Origin: Pseudomonas antarctica
GTDB taxonomy: Bacteria > Pseudomonadota > Gammaproteobacteria > Pseudomonadales > Pseudomonadaceae
Assembly: GCF_900624995.1 (NCBI RefSeq)
Contig: NZ_UYXQ01000008.1
Span: 1 to 64,000 of the forward strand
DNA length: 64,000 bases
Direction: 5' to 3'
Within the stretch, counting starts at the first letter, position 1; the number at the start of each line of letters is the position of its first letter. The notes under the pieces were generated by a model. The model was not told the DNA's origin, did no database searches, and worked only from the letters and a program-made list of their open reading frames with translations. Shown here piece by piece: positions 24,540-32,852 of this stretch. The translations under genes were made by a program, and so were the position numbers.

Positions 24540-25391
24540 ATGTTCGATCCCGTGCTGTTACGCAGTTTTGTCGCCGTGGTGGACTGCGGCAATTTCACCC
24601 GCGCCGCCGAGCGCCTGCACGTGACTCAATCCACCGTGAGCCAGCAGATCCGGCGTTTGGAAGCGGCGGTGACGTGCCAGTTGCTCGATCGTGACCTGCG
24701 CCGCGTGGTGGCCACCGCCGAGGGCGAACGCCTGCTGGCGTATGCACGGCGCATCCTCGCGTTGCATGAAGAAGCCGCCGATGTATTGATCAACCAGCAA
24801 AGCGACGGTGTGCTGCGCCTCGGCGTGCCCGAGGACTTTGCCGCCGAACGTCTGATGCCGTTGCTTTCGGCGTTCGTGGTGGCCTACCCGCGTGTGCGCC
24901 TGGAAGTCACCAGCGGCCTCGGGCCGCAATTGCAGCGCCAATACCGCGCGGGCGAATTCGACGTGTTGCTGGTCAAGCAGATGGGCGACACCGATGACTG
25001 CGTGGCGTCGTGGCCGGAACCTTTGTGCTGGGTCGACAGCCGCTGCACGCCGTCCCTTGAGCGTGACCCACTGCCCTTGGTGGCGTTTCCGGTGGGCGGG
25101 TTGTATCGCAATGAAATGCTCCACCACCTGGAAGTGGGCGGCTGGCGTTGGCGCATCGGCTATTCTAGCGCCAGCCTGGCCAGTGTGTGTTCGGCAGTGG
25201 CGGCTGGGTTGGGGATCAGTCTGCTGCCACAGCGGGTGGTGCAGTCAGGCCATGTGGTGCTCGGCGATGACAGTGGTTTGCCTGGGGTGCAAGGCGTGCG
25301 CCTGGCGTTGTACGGACGCAGTGGTTTGGGCGCGGCGGGGCAGACGTTGCAGCAGCAATTGCTCGATTTATGCGCCAACAACCCATCGTAA
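24540..25391 (+). CDS. LysR-family transcriptional regulator
   Basis: A 283-residue protein with an N-terminal winged helix (LLRSFVAVVDCGNFTRAAER, LHVTQSTVSQQIRRLEAAV) and a periplasmic-binding-like effector domain (about 90-280). The ATG at 24540 is chosen for the standard distance to the helix-turn-helix; ATG 24528 and GTG 24516 are in frame upstream. It lies divergent from the deaminase/MFS operon with about 100 AT-rich bases between, so it probably controls that operon. The following 195 bases are partly AT-rich (25490-25540) and contain no gene. Confidence 0.88.
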   Translation: MFDPVLLRSFVAVVDCGNFTRAAERLHVTQSTVSQQIRRLEAAVTCQLLDRDLRRVVATAEGERLLAYARRILALHEEAADVLINQQSDGVLRLGVPEDFAAERLMPLLSAFVVAYPRVRLEVTSGLGPQLQRQYRAGEFDVLLVKQMGDTDDCVASWPEPLCWVDSRCTPSLERDPLPLVAFPVGGLYRNEMLHHLEVGGWRWRIGYSSASLASVCSAVAAGLGISLLPQRVVQSGHVVLGDDSGLPGVQGVRLALYGRSGLGAAGQTLQQQLLDLCANNPS

Positions 25392-25586
25392 AGTGCTTTT
25401 TTATGGTTTTGCCTGAGATTCAGGCTCTGGCGCGAATCTGGATGTGGAACAGAGCCCGCGCCCACATTGTGATCGTCGGCGTTAATGAGATTTTGGTTAT
25501 TAATAAATAGCTTCTTATTCCTTAACGGATATAACCCGCGTCCCTATACTGACCAGCAACGCTAAATGCTGCAGGAGGGCACACCC

Positions 25587-26168
25587 ATGCACAGCGAGTC
25601 GATTCGTTATCTGATCGTGCCGGGCTGGCAAGGATCGCCAGAAGACCATTGGCAAAGTCATTGGCAGAACAGCCTGCCCAACAGCGCGCGGGTGGAGCAG
25701 GCCGATTGGTTGACGCCACGTCGCGAAGACTGGGTGGCCGCATTGGCCGAGGCCATTGCCGCCGACAGCACGCCTGTGATCCTGATCGCCCATAGCCTGG
25801 GTTGCATCACCGTCGCCCATTGGGCGGCCACTGCTCCCGTGCATTTCCTGCGGCAGGTACGCGGCGCCTTGCTGGTGGCCCCGGCGGATGTCGAACGCCC
25901 GGCCTGCTCACCGGCTTTGCGCAATTTCGCGCCGATCCCGACCGACCTGTTGCCGTTTCCAAGCCAAGTGGTCAGTTCCGACAACGACAGTGCCGTCAGC
26001 GCCCCAAGGGCGGTGGAGCTGGCGCGTAAATGGGGGGCCGAGGCCGGGATTCTTTCCGGTGCCGGGCATATCAACGTGAAGTCCGGACACCAGCGCTGGG
26101 AGCAGGGTTTTGCCTACCTCTATCGCCTGCAAAACCGCCTTGAGCATCACGCCCGGCGCAGTGCCTAA
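25587..26168 (+). CDS. RBBP9/YdeN-family alpha/beta hydrolase
   Basis: A 193-residue serine hydrolase with the family start RYLIVPGWQGSPEDHWQSHW, nucleophile elbow AHSLG (Ser about 74) and C-terminal Asp/His candidates in SSDNDS and GAGHIN. Substrate unknown; family members act as small esterases. ATG 25587 follows GGAGG. It lies 49 bases upstream of the sigma-54 AAA+ gene and is probably cotranscribed with it. Confidence 0.86.
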   Translation: MHSESIRYLIVPGWQGSPEDHWQSHWQNSLPNSARVEQADWLTPRREDWVAALAEAIAADSTPVILIAHSLGCITVAHWAATAPVHFLRQVRGALLVAPADVERPACSPALRNFAPIPTDLLPFPSQVVSSDNDSAVSAPRAVELARKWGAEAGILSGAGHINVKSGHQRWEQGFAYLYRLQNRLEHHARRSA

Positions 26169-26217
26169 ATTCTTTTCGACGCCCCGTCCCTGAGTGGATT
26201 TGGGGCGGGAGCATGCC

Positions 26218-27141
26218 ATGAGTCATGAATCCTTTGGCCAGCGACTGCTGACCTTCCCCGACGCCGAAAAAAGCCCGTTGAGCATCCGTGCCAAGGCACT
26301 GGTGTTTGTCGACCCGCGTTCGCGTCAACTGCGCGAAGCGTTGGAAAGCCTCGCACCGCGTGCCTTACCCGTGCTGATTCGTGGCGAGACCGGTAGTGGT
26401 AAAGAGCTGCTGGCGCGGCATATTCACCGTGGCAGCGACCGCAGCGGGTTATTTGTCTGCGTCAACTGCGGTGCGATCAGCCCGACCTACGCCGATGCCG
26501 AGTTGTTCGGCTACGCCGCAGGCAGCCACAGTGGCACGGCGAGCAGCCGGGCCGGGTGGTTTGGGTCAGCCAACGGCGGCACGTTGTACCTCGATGAGAT
26601 CGGTGACTTGCCGTTGCCGATCCAAGTGAAATTGCTCGCCGCCCTGGAGAACCATGAGGTCACCCGTGTCGGCGCCCACCAGCCCAGCCCGGTGGATGTG
26701 CGGCTGGTCGCGGCTACCAGCATCGACCTGGCCCAGGCCGTGGCCGCCGGCAAGTTTCACGAGCGCTTGTTCCATTACTTGAGCGAAGGCCAACTCGACC
26801 TTCCGGCCCTGCGCGAGCGCGTCGGCGACATCCTGTCTTTGGCCGAATACTTCCTCGGCATTTACAGCCAGCGCCTTGACCTGCCGGTGCCGCTGATCAG
26901 CGACGCTGCCCAACGTGTGCTGGAACATCACCGTTGGCCGGGCAATACCCGTGAGCTGGAAAACGTTATTCACTTTGCGTTGCTGGTGAGCAGCGGCGAT
27001 GAAATCCTGCCCGAGCATCTGAATCTGCCGACTGCGGGTTCGCCGCTTGCGCAGGTGCAGCGGATTTTCGCGAGTGCCAGCCTCGCAGAGCAGCAAACCT
27101 TGCTGAATTTCCTGCATGAACAAAATGGAATATCAACGTGA
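26218..27141 (+). CDS. Sigma-54-type AAA+ protein (SfnR-like) lacking the Fis DNA-binding domain
   Basis: A 307-residue protein whose central part (about 25-265) is a sigma-54-interaction AAA+ domain, with Walker A GETGSGKE, Walker B GGTLYLDEIGD and sensor-region WPGNTRELENV. It resembles SfnR, the sigma-54 activator of sulfone use in pseudomonads. Two departures are visible. The sigma-54-contacting GAFTGA loop reads GSHSGT, and the protein stops after LAEQQTLLNFLHEQNGIST with no Fis-type helix-turn-helix; none is found in other frames in the next 120 bases. It could act from solution, work with another activator, or be a decaying regulator. It is followed by a MetQ-type gene. Confidence 0.8.
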   Translation: MSHESFGQRLLTFPDAEKSPLSIRAKALVFVDPRSRQLREALESLAPRALPVLIRGETGSGKELLARHIHRGSDRSGLFVCVNCGAISPTYADAELFGYAAGSHSGTASSRAGWFGSANGGTLYLDEIGDLPLPIQVKLLAALENHEVTRVGAHQPSPVDVRLVAATSIDLAQAVAAGKFHERLFHYLSEGQLDLPALRERVGDILSLAEYFLGIYSQRLDLPVPLISDAAQRVLEHHRWPGNTRELENVIHFALLVSSGDEILPEHLNLPTAGSPLAQVQRIFASASLAEQQTLLNFLHEQNGIST

Positions 27142-27266
27142 ATAAAAGATATTGTTCGGGAATAAAAAATCTAGGTATTGTCCGCTCCACGCCTCGATAG
27201 CACTTCGCTGGTACACCACAACAAACGGTCGTCAGAGACGCCCCGGAATTTCGATAAGGACACTGC

Positions 27267-28049
27267 ATGAAAAAGGTTCTGTTGTTTACCGCACTGGCGG
27301 CTGCTCTGACTGCAAGCTTCGCCCAGGCCAACGAGAAACTGGTCGTTGCCGCCACCCCGATCCCGCACGCCGAGATCCTTGAGCTGGTCAAACCGACCTT
27401 GGCCAAAGAAGGTGTGGACCTGGAGATCAAAGTCTTCACCGACTATGTACAACCCAACACACAGGTTGCCGAAAAACGCCTGGACGCCAACTACTTCCAA
27501 ACCCTGCCGTACCTGGAAAACTTCAACAAGGGCAAGGGCACCAACCTGGTCACTGTCATTGGCGTGCACGTTGAGCCCATCGGCGGCTACTCGAAGAAGA
27601 TCAAGAATATTTCCGAGCTCAAAGAGGGCGCCACCGTGGCCATCCCGAACGAAGGCTCTAACAGTGGTCGCGCCCTGTTGTTGCTGCAAAAGAACGGTCT
27701 GATTACGCTCAAAGACCCGACCAATGCACTGTCCACGCCGAAAGACATCGTTTCCAACCCCAAACACCTGAAATTCAAAGAGCTGGAATCCGCCTTGCTG
27801 CCACGCGTGCTGGACCAGGTTGACCTGGACGTGATCAACACCAACTACGCCCTGGAAGCTGGCTTGAACCCGGCGAAAGACGCGCTGATCATCGAAGATG
27901 CCAAGTCGCCTTACGTGAACTTCCTGGTCGCTCGCCCTGACAACAAGGACAGCGACGCTATCCAGAAACTGGCCAAGGCGCTGACCAGCCCGCAAGTTAA
28001 AGCCTTCATCGAGAAGAAGTACAACGGCGCGGTAGTGCCAGCGTTCTGA
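27267..28049 (+). CDS. MetQ/NlpA-family substrate-binding protein (orphan)
   Basis: A 260-residue periplasmic protein with a signal peptide (MKKVLLFTALAAALTASFAQA). The NlpA family pattern is clear: AATPIPHAEILE, VFTDYVQPNTQV, DANYFQTLPYLENF and SNSGRALLLLQKNGLI. Family members bind methionine or related sulfur compounds. No metN or metI accompanies it; a full metQNI set lies at 41138-43699, so this protein may feed that transporter with a different ligand, or another permease. There is no lipobox cysteine at the cleavage site. A terminator follows. Confidence 0.9.
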   Translation: MKKVLLFTALAAALTASFAQANEKLVVAATPIPHAEILELVKPTLAKEGVDLEIKVFTDYVQPNTQVAEKRLDANYFQTLPYLENFNKGKGTNLVTVIGVHVEPIGGYSKKIKNISELKEGATVAIPNEGSNSGRALLLLQKNGLITLKDPTNALSTPKDIVSNPKHLKFKELESALLPRVLDQVDLDVINTNYALEAGLNPAKDALIIEDAKSPYVNFLVARPDNKDSDAIQKLAKALTSPQVKAFIEKKYNGAVVPAF

Positions 28050-28076
28050 TGTAAGCCAAACCCCCTTCAAGGTTTG

Positions 28077-28111
28077 AACGCCGACGGCTTCTACAGCGTC
28101 GGCGTTTTTTT
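28077..28111 (+). terminator. Terminator of the orphan metQ gene
   Basis: AACGCCGAC (28077-28085) pairs with GTCGGCGTT (28098-28106), followed by a T-run. It begins 27 bases after the stop codon. Confidence 0.9.
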
Positions 28112-28138
28112 ATTGGCCTGCCAATACGATCAAAAACT

Positions 28139-28225
28139 GTGGGGGCTGGCTTGCCTGCGATAGCGGTCTGTCAGTTACAGATGCTCTGTCTGATACACCG
28201 CATTCGCGAGCAAGCCCGCTCCCAC
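28139..28225. repeat. Hybrid REPIN
   Basis: The left arm is of the variant family (GTGGGGGCTGGCTTGCCTGC, then GATAG) and the right arm is the main family (reverse core CGCGAGCAAGCCCGCTCCCAC). Mixed pairs are unusual because REPINs normally move as a symmetric unit. Confidence 0.82.
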
Positions 28226-28242
28226 ATTGGACCTCCAGCGTT

Positions 28243-28329
28243 TCAGGGCACGCGGCTATTGATCGCCCTGCGCAGCGCCACCAACCACTTCACCAGCTCC
28301 TGCGGATCCAGCGGTTTCGCTTCGTTCAT
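28243..28329 (-). CDS. Candidate small protein (28 aa)
   Basis: ATG at 28329 preceded by GAGGGA about 8 bases upstream; the product begins MNEAKPLDPQELVKWLVALR and ends INSRVP. It is an amphipathic helix by eye with a Trp and a basic face. It overlaps no other gene and lies between the REPIN and the amino-acid ABC operon. Nothing else marks it as real; codon use looks pseudomonad. The rest of the 28330-28550 gap is AT-rich near 28410-28470, with the inverted pair AGGTAT/ATACCT at 28441 and 28463, a likely regulatory region for the ABC operon. Confidence 0.4.
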   Translation of the reverse strand: MNEAKPLDPQELVKWLVALRRAINSRVP

Positions 28330-28550
28330 TGCTCATTCCCTCGAAAAAACAGCTTTCCTGCGACCCCAAGACCATAGCTGTGACCGGCCAAACCCGCGAA
28401 TCTGGCGGTTATCTTTTTGCGTGATATCAATATGCTATTTAGGTATTTAAATTTTGCTTTTTATACCTTTAAGGTTTGCGCTACCCGACGTTACCCACGC
28501 CGGAACGGACAGCGCTCGCCGCATCACCCTTGCGGCGTCATGGACTCAAG

Positions 28551-29216
28551 ATGACCTTCGATTTCGCTTTTATCCTCAGCACCTTGCCGACGTTTCTCAG
28601 CGCCGTGGGGGTGACGCTGCAAGTGTGCCTGATCGCTATTGCCACCTCCCTGGTGGTGGCGTTAATCAACGCCGCGCTGCTGGTGTTTCGTACGCCGTAC
28701 CTGTCGCGCCTGGTGGCGCTGTATGTGGAGCTGGCACGTAACACGCCGCTGCTGATCCAACTGTTCTTCGTGTATTTCGCCTTGCCGGCCCTGGGTTTTA
28801 ATATCTCCGGGTTTTGGGCGGCGATCATCACCCTGACCTTCCTTGGCGGCGCCTACCTCACCGAAGTGCTGCGCGCCGGTGTGGAAGCGGTGCCGCTGGC
28901 GCAGATCGAGTCGGGCAAGTCCATCGGCCTGTCCGACTGGCAACTGCTGCGCCATGTGATCCTGCCCCAGGCCGGCATCCTCAGCCTGCCGGCGTTGTTC
29001 GCCAATTTCATTTTCCTGCTCAAGGAGACCACGGTGGTCTCGGCTGTTGCGGTGCCAGAGATTCTCTACACCACCAAGAGTTACATCGCGCTCTACTACA
29101 AAACTTACGAAATGCTCGCCGTGCTGACGCTGATTTGCGTGCTGTTGTTCTTGCCGCTGTCGCTGCTGCTCAGCCGCCTGGAAAGGAGGCTCCAGCATGG
29201 CCAGTTCGGGTCTTGA
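28551..29216 (+). CDS. Polar amino-acid ABC transporter permease 1
   Basis: A 221-residue membrane protein of the His/Glu/Gln/Arg/opine permease family. ELARNTPLLIQLFFVYFALP is the conserved segment, and the EAA loop is in EVLRAGVEAVPLAQIESGKSIGLSDWQ. The start at ATG 28551 (MTFDFAFI) removes an unlikely leader; the ribosome site is weak. Its end overlaps the second permease by 20 bases. Confidence 0.9.
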   Translation: MTFDFAFILSTLPTFLSAVGVTLQVCLIAIATSLVVALINAALLVFRTPYLSRLVALYVELARNTPLLIQLFFVYFALPALGFNISGFWAAIITLTFLGGAYLTEVLRAGVEAVPLAQIESGKSIGLSDWQLLRHVILPQAGILSLPALFANFIFLLKETTVVSAVAVPEILYTTKSYIALYYKTYEMLAVLTLICVLLFLPLSLLLSRLERRLQHGQFGS

Positions 29217-29856
29217 GTTGTTGTGGGTGTCGTTGCCGCAGTTGGGCAAGGGCGCTGTGCAAACCCTGTCGATCTCGTTTTTGAGCATCGCGTTCAGTAC
29301 GGTTGGCGGTGTGTTGTATGGCGTATTACGCACCCTGAATAACAAGGTGATCAACGGCGTGCTGCGGGTTTACCTGGAACTGTTCCGGGCGATTCCGGTG
29401 CTGGTGTGGTTGTACCTGCTGTTTTTCGGCCTGCCGATTTTCTTTGGCCTGAGCATCCCGAGCTTCTGGTGCGCAGTGCTGGTGCTGGCGTTGTGGGGCG
29501 CCAGCGAGGTGGGCGAAGTGGTCCGTGGTGCGCTGCATTCGCTGCCGCGTGGTCAGCGCGAAGCGGGGTTGTCGATTGGTTTGGCAGGTCCCCAGCTGTA
29601 CGGCTACGTGCTGTTGCCCCAAGCCCTCAAGCGCATGACGCCGCCGACCATCAACGTTTACACGCGCATCATCAAGACCAGCTCCCTGGCGGTGCTGATC
29701 GGCGTGGTGGATGTGATCAAGGTCGGCCAGCAAATCATCGAGCGCACCTATGAGTCGGTACTGATCTACGGCGTGCTGTTCCTGTTTTTCTTCTTTATCT
29801 GCTACCCGTTGTCGGCCGCCTCCAAGGTGCTGGAGCGGCGCTGGGCCCAAGCATGA
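29197..29856 (+). CDS. Polar amino-acid ABC transporter permease 2
   Basis: A 219-residue homologue of the first permease: ELFRAIPVLVWLYLLFFGLP and the EAA loop ALHSLPRGQREAGLSIGLAGPQLYG. It would form a heterodimeric channel with permease 1. GGAGG precedes ATG 29197 inside the upstream gene, and its stop overlaps the ATPase start by 4 bases (ATGA). Confidence 0.9.
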   Translation: MASSGLELLWVSLPQLGKGAVQTLSISFLSIAFSTVGGVLYGVLRTLNNKVINGVLRVYLELFRAIPVLVWLYLLFFGLPIFFGLSIPSFWCAVLVLALWGASEVGEVVRGALHSLPRGQREAGLSIGLAGPQLYGYVLLPQALKRMTPPTINVYTRIIKTSSLAVLIGVVDVIKVGQQIIERTYESVLIYGVLFLFFFFICYPLSAASKVLERRWAQA

Positions 29857-30629
29857 GCGCATTGATCGAGTTTCAGGGTTTCAACAAATTCTTCGGCGAG
29901 CAGCAGGTGCTCAACGCCATCGACCTGAGGGTACAAAGCGGCGAAGTGGTGGTGATCCTTGGCCCCAGCGGCTGCGGCAAAAGCACTTTGTTGCGCTGCC
30001 TAAACGGCCTTGAAGTGGCGCACAGCGGTAGCCTGCGCTTTGCCGGCAAGGAACTGTTGGACAAACACACGGACTGGCGCCAAGTGCGCCAGGACGTAGG
30101 CATGGTGTTTCAAAGCTACCACCTGTTCCCGCACATGAGCGTGCTCGACAACCTCCTGCTTGGCCCGCTGAAAGTGCAAAAACGCGACCCGCGCGAAGCC
30201 CGCGAGCAGGCAGAAAAACTGCTGGAGCGCGTGGGCCTGGCCGACAAGCGCGATGCCTATCCGCGTCAGCTTTCCGGTGGTCAGCAACAACGCATCGCCA
30301 TCGTCCGCTCACTGTGCATGAACCCGCAAGTGATGCTGTTTGATGAAGTCACCGCCGCCCTCGACCCGGAGAGGGTCAAGGAGGTGCTGGAGGTGATCCA
30401 GGGCCTGGCCCGCGATGGCATGACCTTGCTGATCGTCACCCACGAAATGGCCTTCGCCCGCGCCGTCGCCGACCGCGTGGTGTTTATGGAGGCCGGTCGC
30501 ATCCTCGAACACAACACCCCCGAAGCATTCTTTACGAACCCGCAAACCGCACGCGCGCAGCAGTTCCTGGAGAAGTTCTCGTTTGTTTCAACACTGCCCA
30601 AGAAGACCAAGGAACTGGAGTTGATATGA
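29853..30629 (+). CDS. Polar amino-acid ABC transporter ATPase
   Basis: A 258-residue ATPase with Walker A GPSGCGKST, signature LSGGQQQR, Walker B VMLFDEVTAALDPE and switch His in IVTHEMAFA. Short linkers and no extra regulatory domain are typical of the PAAT family. The stop overlaps the binding-protein start by 4 bases, so all four genes form one coupled operon. Confidence 0.92.
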   Translation: MSALIEFQGFNKFFGEQQVLNAIDLRVQSGEVVVILGPSGCGKSTLLRCLNGLEVAHSGSLRFAGKELLDKHTDWRQVRQDVGMVFQSYHLFPHMSVLDNLLLGPLKVQKRDPREAREQAEKLLERVGLADKRDAYPRQLSGGQQQRIAIVRSLCMNPQVMLFDEVTAALDPERVKEVLEVIQGLARDGMTLLIVTHEMAFARAVADRVVFMEAGRILEHNTPEAFFTNPQTARAQQFLEKFSFVSTLPKKTKELELI

Positions 30630-31480
30630 AAAAGTTACTGCTGCAACTGTTTGCCGTCGCTTTACTGGCCGGCTGCGATAAAAAGGCCGAAGAGCCCGCA
30701 AAACCAGCGGCTGGCGCCGCGAGTTACATCGACAAGATCAAGGCGCGCGACAAGCTGATTGTCGGCGTATTCACCGACAAGCCGCCGTTCGGCTTTGTGA
30801 ACGAAGCCGGTCGTTACGTCGGCTTCGATACGGATATCGGCCGTCAATTCGCCAAGGATTTGTTGGGTGATGAGAACAAGGTCGAGTTCGTCGCCGTCGA
30901 GCCCGCCAGCCGTATTCCCTTCCTGCAAAGCGACAAGGTCGACCTGATCCTCGCCAACATGACCGTGACGCCGCAGCGCAAGGAAGCGGTGGACTTCACC
31001 CACCCCAACCTGAAAGTCGCGGTGCAAGCCCTGGTACCACAGAACAGCGCCGTGAAAAGCCTGGACGACCTGGCCACGCGTACCACCATTGTCACCATCG
31101 GTACTACGGCGGATATCTGGCTGACCAAGAACCACCCGGACTGGAAACTGCTGAAGTTCGAGAAAAACTCCGAGTCACTGCAAGCGTTGTCGGCCGGTCG
31201 TGGTGATGCGTATGCACAGGACAACCTAGTGCTGTTCAGCTGGGCCAAGCAGAACCCGGGCTACCGCGTGCTGGAGGAGAAGCTCGGTGATGAAGCGCCG
31301 ATTGCACCGGCGGTGAAGAAGGGCAACATCGAACTGCGTGACTGGGTGAATGCCGAGTTGGCGAAGTTGGGTGAGGAGAAGTTCCTGCTCAAGCTCTACG
31401 ACCAATATGTGCGTAAAGAACTGAGCGATGACACCAAGCCTGAAAGCGTGATTGTCGAGGGCGGTAAGTGGCAGGGCTGA
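30626..31480 (+). CDS. Family-3 amino-acid-binding lipoprotein
   Basis: A 284-residue substrate-binding protein with a lipoprotein signal (MKKLLLQLFAVALLAGC, lipobox LAGC) that anchors it to a membrane. The SBP family 3 fold is visible in DKLIVGVFTDKPPFGFVNEAG, RYVGFDTDIGRQFAKDL and NMTVTPQRKEAVDFTHP. Ligand not assignable; a polar amino acid or cystine-like compound is likely from the family and the sulfur-rich neighbourhood. It is unusual in being last in the operon and a lipoprotein in a Gram-negative. Confidence 0.9.
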   Translation: MKKLLLQLFAVALLAGCDKKAEEPAKPAAGAASYIDKIKARDKLIVGVFTDKPPFGFVNEAGRYVGFDTDIGRQFAKDLLGDENKVEFVAVEPASRIPFLQSDKVDLILANMTVTPQRKEAVDFTHPNLKVAVQALVPQNSAVKSLDDLATRTTIVTIGTTADIWLTKNHPDWKLLKFEKNSESLQALSAGRGDAYAQDNLVLFSWAKQNPGYRVLEEKLGDEAPIAPAVKKGNIELRDWVNAELAKLGEEKFLLKLYDQYVRKELSDDTKPESVIVEGGKWQG

Positions 31481-31481
31481 T

Positions 31482-31512
31482 GATCGTTCCCACGCAGAGC
31501 GTGGGGACGATC
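31482..31512. repeat. Dispersed palindrome and probable terminator
   Basis: GATCGTTCCCACGC-AGA-GCGTGGGGACGATC, a 14-bp stem with one G-U pair, directly after the ABC operon stop. This palindrome is a known dispersed element type in pseudomonads; only this copy is in the window. Confidence 0.75.
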
Positions 31513-31526
31513 TTCAAAATCAAAAT

Positions 31527-31549
31527 GTGGGAGCGGGCTTGCTCGCGAA
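31527..31549 (+). repeat. Solitary REP
   Basis: A single forward core with no inverted partner within 150 bases. It lies between convergent genes just before the AAA ATPase stop. Confidence 0.85.
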
Positions 31550-31571
31550 GAGGCCAGTGCAGTCACTGCAC

Positions 31572-32732
31572 CTATTCCGGCCAATGCCACGCCGGCGCGT
31601 CCAACATCCCTTGCCCCACTATCCGCGTCTCGCCCATCACCTTCTCCAGCACAATCGAATTACACCCCTCATCCTGCTGCAACGCAGCAATCAACCGGCT
31701 GGCATGCGACACCACCCACACCTGGCAGCTATTCGACGCCTGGATGATCAAGCGCGCCAACGCGGGCAACAGATCAGGATGCAGGCTGGTTTCCGGCTCG
31801 TTCAGCACCATCATGGTCGGCGGCCGTGGCGTCAGCAGCGCTGCGACCAGCAGCAGATAACGCAAGGTGCCGTCTGACAATTCCGCGGCCGACAGTGGCC
31901 GCAGCAAACCTTCCTGATAAAACTCAATGGCAAAACGCCCGCCCTGCAACGGCTCGATGTTCAGCCGCGCACCTGGGAATGCATCGCTTACTGCACGCTG
32001 CAAGGCCTCGGGGTCGCCAATCTCGCGAATGGTCTGCAGCGCTGCCGCCAAATCCCGTCCATCGTGATGCAACACCGGCGTGCGTGTACCCAATTGTGGC
32101 TGGCGCACCGGCGCATCTGCATCGCTGCGAAAGTGGTCATAAAAACGCCAGCCGCGAATGCTTTCGCGCAGCAGCAACACCTCCGGCGAGCCGCGCAGGC
32201 TGCCGACTTGGTCGAACAGGCTGTGATAGTTGGGTGTGTGTTGCGCCAGTACATCCCAGGCACGGCCTTCGCGGGCGCGCACCATCGGCCCCGAGCGCTG
32301 TACCAACAGGCTGGCGGGGCGGTAAATGTGGCCGGCCCAGATACATTCCTTTTTCACTTCCGGGTCTAGGGAAAAATACGACAGGGTCTTTTCCGGCAAG
32401 CCCAGGGAAATGGCATAGCTGAAATCTTCCCCGGCAAAGCCCAGGCGTAGGCGTTTGACGCCTTGGCGTACGATGGGTTCTACCGGCACCTCGCCGTTGC
32501 GCATGCGCCGGCTGATGGTTTCCGGCCCGGCCCAGAATGTCGAATCCAGCCCGCCTTCACGGGCCAGTGCATTGATCACCCCGCCTTGAGCGGTTTCGGC
32601 CAGCAGGCGCAAGGCACGGTACAAGTTGGACTTGCCACTGCCATTGGGGCCGGTGACCAGGTTCAGCCGGTCCAGCGGCACCACCAATTTATTGATCGAG
32701 CGGTAGTTGGCCACCGCGAGGGTTTTCAGCAT
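31572..32732 (-). CDS. AAA family ATPase, RecF/SMC-like (AAA_21)
   Basis: A 386-residue ABC-type ATPase with an N-terminal NYRSINKLVVPLDRLNLVTGPNGSGKSNLYRAL (Walker A GPNGSGKS), signature-like LSDGTLRYLLL, Walker B MMVLNEPETSLHPD (Asn replaces the usual Asp before the Glu) and the H-loop in WVVSHASRLI. There is no TOPRIM nuclease domain of the OLD family and no long coiled coil. Such lone ATPases occur both as housekeeping proteins and as parts of defence or DNA-repair modules; there is no partner gene here. Function unknown. Confidence 0.85.
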   Translation of the reverse strand: MLKTLAVANYRSINKLVVPLDRLNLVTGPNGSGKSNLYRALRLLAETAQGGVINALAREGGLDSTFWAGPETISRRMRNGEVPVEPIVRQGVKRLRLGFAGEDFSYAISLGLPEKTLSYFSLDPEVKKECIWAGHIYRPASLLVQRSGPMVRAREGRAWDVLAQHTPNYHSLFDQVGSLRGSPEVLLLRESIRGWRFYDHFRSDADAPVRQPQLGTRTPVLHHDGRDLAAALQTIREIGDPEALQRAVSDAFPGARLNIEPLQGGRFAIEFYQEGLLRPLSAAELSDGTLRYLLLVAALLTPRPPTMMVLNEPETSLHPDLLPALARLIIQASNSCQVWVVSHASRLIAALQQDEGCNSIVLEKVMGETRIVGQGMLDAPAWHWPE

Positions 32733-32852
32733 GGGTATTCAGTCGATGTGGGAACCATTGGAGTATGGGAGCCTCCATGCAGATAAGGAACCCTGATCTA
32801 AGCTCACAGTCGCATACAAACTGGCACATCGCGTCACGCAAAAGGAGCCTGC

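Noticed and set aside
27142..27266. Sigma-54 promoter (TGGCAC-N5-TTGCA) before the orphan metQ
   Set aside because: I looked on the plus strand because of the adjacent sigma-54-type gene and found no acceptable -24/-12 pair here, nor upstream of the SfnB-like operon.
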